Assembly (NCBI GenBank): GCA_024336345.1
Contig: JANFOG010000007.1
Location: 1,736,001-1,800,000 of the forward strand
DNA from: Mariannaea sp. PMI_226
Taxonomy: Eukaryota > Ascomycota > Sordariomycetes > Hypocreales > Nectriaceae
Length of the DNA: 64,000 nucleotides
Reading direction: 5' to 3'
Every line of letters begins with the position of its first letter. Positions within the stretch are counted from its first letter, which is position 1. Below the pieces are notes generated by a model. It saw only the letters and a list, made by a program, of their open reading frames with translations, was not told where the DNA came from and searched no databases. A program made the position numbers and the translations under genes. This document shows positions 57,077 through 64,000 of the stretch, one piece after another.

Positions 57077-58908
57077 GATCTTAGGCCGCGAAGGAGAATG
57101 TCACTTCACTGTGAGCATAGATCCATATTATTGGCGTTGTTCACCTTCATAGAGCCATGATCCCCTTTGCATGTAGTATGGCAAAGCAAGGTTGCCACGC
57201 AGGAACTTTCGTTTTTTTCGCCGCCGTCAGATACCTGATTAGTTAATTGTAGAACGCCTATTTTCTAGCCCTTACCCACAGACAGAGGTGGAGAAGAATC
57301 GATAAATGTTCCCAAAAACCGTTTAGCCAAAGGGGAGAGAGAAAACCGCCACCAAAAATACTCTCATGCAAGGGGAAGGGGGGAAGCATCCAGCTGGAAC
57401 AATAAGTATTCACCTGAGGCTAATCCAGGTACCATGCCCTGCTCCCCACCTTCAGCTTCCATGACTGCTTGATACTGGCCGGCATGCATAGGAAATACTG
57501 TTCTGCACGAATAAGTTAAACCGGCCGGTGGGGCATGTAACGAGCTAATAAAGGAATAAGGGTATTCCCCCTCTTGGCTAACTGAGGTAACATGTCGTGT
57601 GCACAGTTTGAGATTTCATGTCAAGTTAACAATGGTTCGGCATTCTTCTTGTTTGGTCTTTAGAAAGGATTCTGGAAACTCTCTCCTAACATCTTCTATA
57701 CACCTTGCCAGGCGGGGATCGCTTGGTTTTCCCTCAAAATCAAGTTTGTCCTTACTGTGACCTCATATTGACTTTCAACATGCTTTAACTGGGATCAAAT
57801 TTGACAAATTAAAAGACACCAAATTGCCTTGGGCCTTTCGGTTCTCAGCATCCGAGGCTACTGAGCAGCCCAATGGTTATGAGCTTGGCTTCATTTGAGT
57901 CATTTTCATCAGATGACCACAGAACAGTCTTTTTTTCGATTCAGTTTATGATTAACGTCTCGTGAATGTGGAGCATTACAATTGAGGCACCGTTGAAACG
58001 ACTAAGGCAAAGTACCATAGAGGACTCCCCAGTAAGCTCGTCTGCTGGCTTCTTTTTTTTTTTCTTCTTTTTCTTCAGTACCCAGTGACTTGAGTCGGTC
58101 GATTCCACTTACGCGATGGACTACATTGTATGCTTATAAGCCCCGACGTTTCTTAACCCCAACCCAGCGGAGAAATAAATCGCCCCACCGCAACGGCGCC
58201 TTGAGGCAAAATGCCACTTACTCAGTCCGACAGACTGGATAAGGGCCACGCTAACAGCACCAAGGCTCTAATGACTGGATTGATTTAAGCAACTAGGCTG
58301 AGTTATGAGAGGCAACATCCTCTCCAGTCGAGATCACTCAACAAGTAGGCATGCAGGTGTCTTTTATTTAATGCTTATCCTGTTCTCAGCCAATTATGAG
58401 TTAGAAGGTTGATCAAAGCATAGGTAATTGAGTTAATACGAGGCTACATATACTGAATAGCACCTTTGATTTCACTATTCGACAGTGTTAGCCACATGAC
58501 TCCATATCGTGTGGATTCAAGAGACTCTCCTAAGCCTAACAGCCTATTAACGTAAAGTATTTCTATGATGTTATTTTGCTACTTGATTTCCAAGACGTAA
58601 CCCTAGGCTGCCCCTGGTTTCTTTGTATCTAGAGAGAACTTTTACCTTCAGAAAGGACTTTTGATGTGGACCTTTGAGTAAATCTTCCCAGTCAAAGAAT
58701 GATTGGTGATATAAACACCAGTAACCAAAGCTATCAGAGGGTAGTCATAACGCCGAGAAGAAACTGCAGTGTATCTACACCCATATCCTGCCATGAAAGC
58801 GCTGCTGTGTTAGAGTTAGCTTATGTGTTCAGTCCCCTATCACATCAGACTGCCACCAGAAGTAATAATTTCGGTGCTAATTTGTACATCCAAAGGAGCT
58901 AATGTTAT

Positions 58909-59210
58909 CTATGACTTTTCCATTCGGAGTCGCATGGGAGAGTTGTTGTCGACGCTCGACTCGTGTTTCTTTTGTGCATCGCAATCGGCGAGAGAGGCGG
59001 CATCGAGCGCAACAGGATCGGCGGCCTCAGCCTGATGAGAGAAACATTACTCGTGAGCAATTGGCATGCAATTGACCTTGAGAGGGGTCTGGCATAGGCA
59101 TAGGAGAAAGTCATACCATCTTGTAGGCCAGAGGGGCAATAATTTCCAAATACTCCATGCTCAATGCAAACGTGTTTGGGACGCCCTTGGGTAACGCAAG
59201 AAGGCCGACG
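58909..59210 (-). pseudogene. 3' remnant of an unidentified gene (two exon-like blocks)
   Basis: Two in-phase blocks, 59210-59117 and 59031-58909, are joined by a plausible 85-base intron (GTATGA...CATCAG). Together they read VGLLALPKGVPNTFALSMEYLEI onward, through APLAYKM and AEAADPVALDAASLADCD, to a stop. The protein-like composition and an acceptor-like T-rich AAAG before block one suggest real coding DNA. No upstream exon or start is visible before the promoter of the gene at 59509. It looks like the tail of a gene whose 5' part was lost. I do not recognise the family. Confidence 0.35.
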
Positions 59211-59416
59211 CTTTAAAAAAAAAATACAGTTTAAAGTAATAAATGAGCATAAGAGCACTTTGGAATAAGGGTCTAAACGGAGTACATGATTCCACAACAA
59301 ATGCTGACTCGTTTTCTACAATACAAGCTAGCCTACCAAAGTACAAAAAAGTTGATGATAATTTTAGTCTTAGTCATGTAGCAAGAATATTCCATTCTTC
59401 CATCTCTGAAAATAAC

Positions 59417-59424
59417 TATATAAA
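59417..59424 (+). promoter_or_regulatory. TATA box of secreted protein B gene
   Basis: TATATAAA lies 85 bases upstream of the ATG at 59509 and matches the element at the paralogue. Confidence 0.6.
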
Positions 59425-59508
59425 CCGGAGTATAAGCTTTGGTATATGACCACATCCAAAATCCTGACCACCCTACTTCCGCAAACCTCACCTACGCTAT
59501 TATTCAAA

Positions 59509-59986
59509 ATGCAGCTCACCAGCCTTTCGGCCCTTACTGTCTTCATCACATCAGCCCTTGCTGCTGACTGTGTCAAGCACACCCAGGGTAGTCTCTCAGC
59601 ATATGCTCCAGCATACTGGAGTGCTCGTGAACAGATGTGCGGAAATTCGGCGTGTGCTTACCAGCAAGCCTGTGCGACAACTGGTACAACGACTGTCAAT
59701 GGTGTTAAAGTAACGGTTACCCTCAACCGCTGGAATACAGGAGGCTCCAAGGGCTTCAAAGACTGCTGGGTTGGTTACTCTATCTCCTTTTATAGCTAAT
59801 GATCAAAACTAATATATATTATAGGATGCTACTGAGTAAGTAGTGAAAGCGTTAACAAATTTATTCAGATCTAACAGTAACAGGAATATTATCGATCAAT
59901 GCGTTCTCGGGCAGGAATCAGATGAGGGTGAATGGCAAGCTAATGGCCAGTTCTATAAGGCGACTGCATGGTTTACGGCAGCTTAA
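59509..59986 (+). CDS. Small secreted cysteine-rich protein B (paralogue of 56930)
   Basis: I propose exons 59509-59769, 59825-59835 and 59884-59986, 375 bases and 124 residues. The start MQLTSLSALTVFITSALA-ADC gives a signal peptide; an ATG at 59446 would add 21 residues ahead of it and is less likely. Exon 1 has YWSAREQMCGNSACAYQQAC and GFKDCW. Joining the 11-base exon (GATGCTACTGA) and exon 3 gives CWDATENIIDQCV, then GEWQANGQFYKA, matching the family ending and adding the sixth cysteine. Introns are 55 (donor GTTGGT, acceptor TTATAG) and 48 bases (donor GTAAGT, acceptor AACAG). Compared with protein A the cysteines, AR-x-MCGNS-CAYQQ-C and KGF-x-x-CW are conserved. Extracellular; function unknown. 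Confidence 0.78.
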
Positions 59987-60911
59987 CTAAGCATATATGT
60001 ACTTCAAATCATTCGGAATGTAATTACTAAAAGCGGTTTACTCTGACTTGGCCCTTAATCGGCTCACAGACTGAACGTTCAACAAGGGGGTCGATAAGGA
60101 CATCGAAAATGCATAAAATAATATTTTTAACTATACGTAACTGAGGTCACTCTATCAGCAAGTGATAAGGGTTGGGTCCAAGGAGGGATCTCACCGCCTG
60201 CGTCATCTAGCTAGCCTCTTGAAAGCGGCCTGGGCCATTATATGCCTGATGATATCGGTTTCTGCGTGGGTAGTACTCGTCTCACAGCTAGTAGCATCTT
60301 TCCCCTGTGCTTGTGGTTCTATTCCCCATATAGCACTAGCTGAAAGCAGTCAACAGAAAAAATAGAGCGTCATTGGTTTTTTGGCACCTGTCATTCGAGT
60401 TCTCAACTCACGAGAAAGATAACTTGCATATCTTCGCCACATCAATATTGAACGTGCGTTTCCATCACTTGTACTCCGTATCTACAAGTTAACTTCCCCA
60501 TGTAGTTCATTTGTTGCCAAACGGAGTCCGTTTTATGGCCAATCAAACCATAAGGCTCATCAACGCGACAGGAATGGTCGAGTGTAAACCCTGGTCTATC
60601 AGCATACATAAATATAGAAAAAAAGTGGCATGAGCGCTCTTCAAAATATCCTATTAACCCGTTCCAAGAAATTTAACAGGAGGTGAACCAGAATGATACT
60701 CAAGCACATGGCTGACTATTTCATTTCTCGCACAAGATGGAATCCAGCTAGTACAGAACGAGTTGAACAAATGGCTGCCTGAGGCCACAGGTCTTTCGGT
60801 GTAGTATTGAATGCCAACCTATCGCACTACAGCCGATCAACAGAGTACCTGGCTCCTTCATCACAGCTCAACGTACTGATCATAGCTAGGCATTGCCGCA
60901 GAATCAAGGCA
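59987..60911. other. Intergenic region
   Basis: This lies between secreted protein B and the ICMT-like gene. Only short frames are present, with nothing supported. Confidence 0.45.
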
Positions 60912-61619
60912 ATGTTTAGTTCCACATCTCTTCCCCAAGCCACCTTGGCAGCCACTATACTAGGTGCCACGGCGGGAACTTATTTTGCTCTATCTCCTCC
61001 AAATCCGGTCACTACGGCTGCTCCATCAACTAGCGACTCAATCCGCTTGTTGAACCTCACACACAGACATGCCACAAAGATCACCCTAGCCCCTCTAGGT
61101 CTTTTAGCATGGCAGAGCTCAACTCTTGCATACTATTATCCCAATATTCCAGCATCCGTCCTTGGCCACGGTGCTGAAAACGGTCTCAACGCGAGCCTTA
61201 TCACATGGAGCCCGGCGACATGCATCCCCTTGGGCTTGATTATCTGCGCAGGTATACCGCTGCGACTTGTTTCGTACGGATCTCTCGGCAGAAATTTTAC
61301 TTTTGCTCTCACTGAGCCTGACCGCTTAGTAACCACTGGCATTTACCGCTATGTGCAGCATCCCAGCTACACCGGACTCGCCTTTCTCATAGTTGGCAAT
61401 CTGTTTCTGCTGTGCAGAATGGATGGAGCTCTTAGTTGTTTCATTACGCCCGCTTGGTGTATGACAGCGCGGATATTGCGATGGATGATCGCTCCCGCAT
61501 TTCTGTGCGGCACATGGGTTCGGGTACAGCAAGAGGAGCTTCTGTTGAGGACCAAGTTTGGCGTTGAATGGGAGAAGTGGCATGCCCGCACGGCACGATT
61601 TATTCCAGGATTTTTTTAG
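60912..61619 (+). CDS. ICMT/PEMT-like membrane methyltransferase
   Basis: A single exon of 235 residues. The frame is open upstream to 60807 without an ATG; 60912 is the first ATG. The protein has four to five hydrophobic segments. The family signature is RLVTTGIYRYVQHPSYTGLAF (about residues 140-160), then a C-terminal EELLLRTKFGVEWEKWHARTARFIPGFF. The R-Y-V-x-H-P-x-Y motif plus E-x-x-W near the end is the AdoMet-binding signature of the isoprenylcysteine carboxyl methyltransferase and phospholipid methyltransferase superfamily, whose members sit in the ER membrane. The actual substrate (prenylated protein, lipid or small molecule) is not settled by sequence. Followed on the same strand by an O-methyltransferase 347 bases downstream. 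Confidence 0.78.
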   Translation: MFSSTSLPQATLAATILGATAGTYFALSPPNPVTTAAPSTSDSIRLLNLTHRHATKITLAPLGLLAWQSSTLAYYYPNIPASVLGHGAENGLNASLITWSPATCIPLGLIICAGIPLRLVSYGSLGRNFTFALTEPDRLVTTGIYRYVQHPSYTGLAFLIVGNLFLLCRMDGALSCFITPAWCMTARILRWMIAPAFLCGTWVRVQQEELLLRTKFGVEWEKWHARTARFIPGFF

Positions 61620-61966
61620 TTGCGGGTTGCTTTCTATATTGCCGTCCTTTCTATTGACACTGGTCACGAGAATGGTTTTACCCCGCCTTCAATGGGTAGA
61701 AAAATCATATATACACCAATTGGAAGTGAGAGCTTTTGTTCCCCCAAAAGTTCCAACAGAAACGGGCGAGCAGATAATGACTCATCGTATACATCGTATC
61801 GCTGTTGGAGGAAAGGCGCGGTTGACATGATTCCATGTGATAAATACATGGATTTATCGTCTCTCATGTCCATTTTATCTAATTCTCTTGCTATAACTCT
61901 CTCAAGTCTTTATACATCCAATTATTTTCTCCAGAATTTCAGCCAAGGTCAGGTTATTTACGCGGC
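61620..61966. other. Short intergenic region
   Basis: This is the 347-base spacer between two same-strand methyltransferase genes. It must hold the 3' end of the first and the promoter of the second. It has no distinct feature. Confidence 0.4.
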
Positions 61967-62725
61967 ATGGCTCCAGACAAAATGTCCTCGATACCGCCAT
62001 CTGTATCAGTTCCGTACGACGCCATTTATGAAAATAATCCAAGGTACCTTGATGTCGATCACTATGTTAATTCTCACTTGCTGCCAGAGGACAGGAATGA
62101 CCACTACATAACCTTGGAAAATATCCGGCGCAAGTCTCTCGCCTCTGGGCTCCCGGACATAGCTTGCTCTTCGTCTCAAGCGAAATTCCTCATGCTCCAG
62201 ATCCAAATGACAGGGGCGAGGAACGTTCTTGAACTGGGCACCCTGGGTGGATATAGCGCTGCATGGATGGCGTCGGCTGACCCCGGCGTCAAAGTGACAA
62301 CAATTGAGGTTGACGAGACACATGCATCTGTTGCGCTGAGAAACATTGAAGAAGCAGGGCTAGCATCCCAGGTTGAGATCCTCCGAGGGTCAGGTCTTGA
62401 CGTTCTTCCAACACTTGTGTCTCAAGTCCAATCTCATCAGCGTCAGCCGTTCGATTTTGTCTTCATCGACGCCAACAAGCAAGACAACCTGGCCTACTTC
62501 AATTTCGCACTCTCCATGACGCGACCACGCACTGCAATCATTGTTGACAATGTCGTGCGCAACGGAAAAGTTGCTTCCTCAATTGAAGCCGAAAAGGACG
62601 GCCGCGTCTTGGGAACTCGGCAATTGATCGAAGCGGTGGGGAATGACCAGCGCGTCGATGCAACTGTTATCCAAACAGTTGGAGAGAAGGGCTACGATGG
62701 CTTTCTTCTTGCAGTCACAAAGTAA
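61967..62725 (+). CDS. Class I SAM O-methyltransferase (family 3, CCoAOMT/COMT-like)
   Basis: A single exon of 252 residues starts at the ATG at 61967; an alternative ATG five codons later is possible. No signal peptide, so cytosolic. Motif I is NVLELGTLGGYSAAWMA (about residues 86-102), followed by VTTIEVDETHASVA, VEILRGSGLDVLPTL, FDFVFIDANKQDNLAYFNFAL and IIVDNVVRNGKV. This order, with FIDANK and VDN supplying acidic metal ligands, marks the Mg2+-dependent O-methyltransferase family 3 that methylates catechol-like hydroxyls using AdoMet. The length is normal. A small phenolic substrate is likely but unidentified; no biosynthetic cluster genes are nearby. Confidence 0.85.
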   Translation: MAPDKMSSIPPSVSVPYDAIYENNPRYLDVDHYVNSHLLPEDRNDHYITLENIRRKSLASGLPDIACSSSQAKFLMLQIQMTGARNVLELGTLGGYSAAWMASADPGVKVTTIEVDETHASVALRNIEEAGLASQVEILRGSGLDVLPTLVSQVQSHQRQPFDFVFIDANKQDNLAYFNFALSMTRPRTAIIVDNVVRNGKVASSIEAEKDGRVLGTRQLIEAVGNDQRVDATVIQTVGEKGYDGFLLAVTK

Positions 62726-63257
62726 GGGCTGATGTTACTGTTCGGCTTCCCCTATCACAACCCATCTTGGGAATGAAAAAGATAGTCTCTCCCTCTTGGT
62801 CTAATGCGAACATGATAGCGGTTATCTATAAAAACAATCACTCAAACTAATAGTCAATACCAGTCAGCAGCACTTATAAATTGTATATTCTCTTTTGACT
62901 CGTTGATGATGGAACACCAACCCACTTGTGAGCATGGGTGATCCTGTACTGTTGGTGCGTGAAATGTGACGCGATTATCGGCAGTGTGAGTGCAGGGTAA
63001 GCATACGGCAGAGGAGGTGGGGTTCAGTCGCGTGACCATGAGGCGGAGACTTGGTCAAAGATGATAGCCATGCTAATAACTACAAGGCATAGAAAGAAAT
63101 ATTTTTGTGTTCCACGCTTAAATGTAACATATCGAGATGAGCAATGGCGATATCCACACAAACCTATCTTTTTGAAAAAGAGTGCCTAAGAAAGCCAAAG
63201 TGGAGCAGCACTGACAGTTCTTGTACAAGTCTATTGGCGCTGGAGTCAACAACATCC
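62726..63257. other. Intergenic region before tRNA
   Basis: This is the 3' flank of the O-methyltransferase and the upstream flank of the tRNA-Leu gene. No other feature seen. Confidence 0.4.
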
Positions 63258-63359
63258 GGTGAGATGGCCGAGTTGGTTATGGCGTCAGGTTAAGGTCACC
63301 TTAACAACCTAAGATTCCTGATGGAGCAATCCTCCTGGGTTCGAGTCCCAGTCTCATCA
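63258..63359 (+). tRNA. tRNA-Leu(AAG) with a 20-base intron
   Basis: Acceptor arms GGTGAGA (63258-63264) and TCTCATC (63352-63358) pair with one G-U. The anticodon stem TCAGG (63285-63289) pairs with CCTGA (63317-63321), and the T arm is CTGGG-TTCGAGT-CCCAG. A long variable arm makes it type II, as expected for Leu. The anticodon loop reads TT-AAG-G, giving anticodon AAG at 63292-63294. The intron (63296-63315) contains CCTTAA, complementary to the anticodon loop, as is usual in spliced leucine tRNAs. A T6 run at 63367-63372 is a Pol III terminator. Confidence 0.92.
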
Positions 63360-63366
63360 GCTTTAA

Positions 63367-63372
63367 TTTTTT
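63367..63372 (+). terminator. Pol III terminator of tRNA-Leu
   Basis: The first run of six T follows 7 bases after the mature tRNA 3' end. Confidence 0.75.
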
Positions 63373-64000
63373 GTTATTTTTTCCTTTTTGTCCTAAAAGA
63401 CTGCTCTCTTTTATGCAAGGACCTGTACTGCATGCAGCCTACTATGTACAATTTTTTTTTGTTCCTACTCCGTCCGCCTGGTGCAAATACGCAGTAGAGA
63501 GAGGTGCGATTAGACGCAAACTGCAGCTCATTGATGTGAAGATCAACTCTATGCGGTACCATCGAGTGTTTGTTGATGCATGCCATTGCCTTAAAGAAGA
63601 TGTTTTCTTGAGTATCAACCATGTCACTCACTCATGGGAGCACTGCGAAGATTGACTGAAGAAATAACCACAAAATACAGAATGGTGAATGGGATACAGG
63701 CATCAATCATTCAGTCCCAAAATCATACGATTCTGGTTCAGGGTACACATTTGCTGCGCAATGAGTTTATGCAAGGGTCTCGGATATTTGCTAGCAACCA
63801 GAGAATTCTTCCTCACATTCAGCAATAAATTCAGCAATAAGCAATGAGTGAGCAAACGATGGGTGGGCTACAGCCTCTCTTTGCCTAAGTTTGGGTAACT
63901 CCGGATGCAAAGCCCAGGTGGCATTGTCGACAATGTTCCGCTGATCGGTGCCAGTTGCGGACGTCCCGGGCAGACCAATAAGACCGAGAGGGGAATAAAA
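63373..64000. other. Right-end region without supported gene
   Basis: Short frames occur on both strands. A 69-codon frame on the - strand runs from the window edge to a stop at 63791 and could be the last exon of a gene beyond the window, but it has no recognisable motif. Confidence 0.35.

Larger units (their letters stand above)
56931..59508. other. Divergent region between the two secreted-protein paralogues
   Basis: This 2.6 kb holds the two promoters at its ends, a T/C-rich tract at 58051-58078 and a 3' gene remnant at 58909-59210 (separate entry). From 57100 to 58900 I see no supported gene. Confidence 0.45.

Noticed and set aside
63791..64000. 69-codon open frame on the - strand running off the window
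   Set aside because: Could be a last exon, but no motif is visible and only the 3' part would be present.

Overview
The window is chromosomal DNA of a filamentous ascomycete. Most genes carry short GT-AG introns of about 44-245 bases, spacers are long, and the recognised families are fungal: a GT64 glycosyltransferase, a TPT-type transporter, an MFS hexose transporter, a CorA-like channel, a DUF6601 protein and an NB-ARC/TPR NLR. A Sordariomycete, perhaps Hypocreales, is a plausible guess but is inference only. I rebuilt exon structures by eye from reading frame, splice sites and family conservation. Every total coding length given is a multiple of three.

Layout. 0-11 kb: a truncated GH106-like glycosidase (-) faces a secreted glycosidase-like protein with a C-terminal discoidin/CBM32 domain (+). 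Next come a secreted AttH/CrtC-like protein (-, with a GC-AG intron) and a TPT-family sugar-phosphate/nucleotide-sugar transporter with a poly-Gln N-terminus (-). 11-25 kb: a GT64 type II membrane glycosyltransferase (+), about 10 kb with no gene I can support, and a secreted protein of about 40 tandem 13-residue CxCPxGQ repeats (+). 25-34.9 kb: one MFS hexose transporter (-) among long spacers.

34.9-56 kb looks like an accessory, immunity-like neighbourhood. It holds a CorA-like membrane protein (-), two divergent protein-kinase-like genes with HGD in place of HRD, and a small three-exon gene between them. A secreted esterase-like phytase-family protein follows, then a DUF6601 membrane protein head-to-head with a SesB-like lipase/NB-ARC/TPR NLR. 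The NLR has an in-frame TGA inside its lipase domain, and a stray fragment of its TPR DNA lies about 270 bases beyond its end.

56-64 kb: two paralogous small secreted cysteine-rich proteins, each with an 11-base micro-exon at the same place, flank a 3' gene remnant. After them come an ICMT/PEMT-like membrane methyltransferase, a class I O-methyltransferase and an intron-containing tRNA-Leu(AAG).

Functional links are limited. The carbohydrate genes at the left end may share a polysaccharide substrate. The 35-56 kb genes resemble the NLR, kinase and CorA-like sets found in fungal self/non-self regions. Both ideas rest on family membership and proximity, not on any direct sign of joint action.
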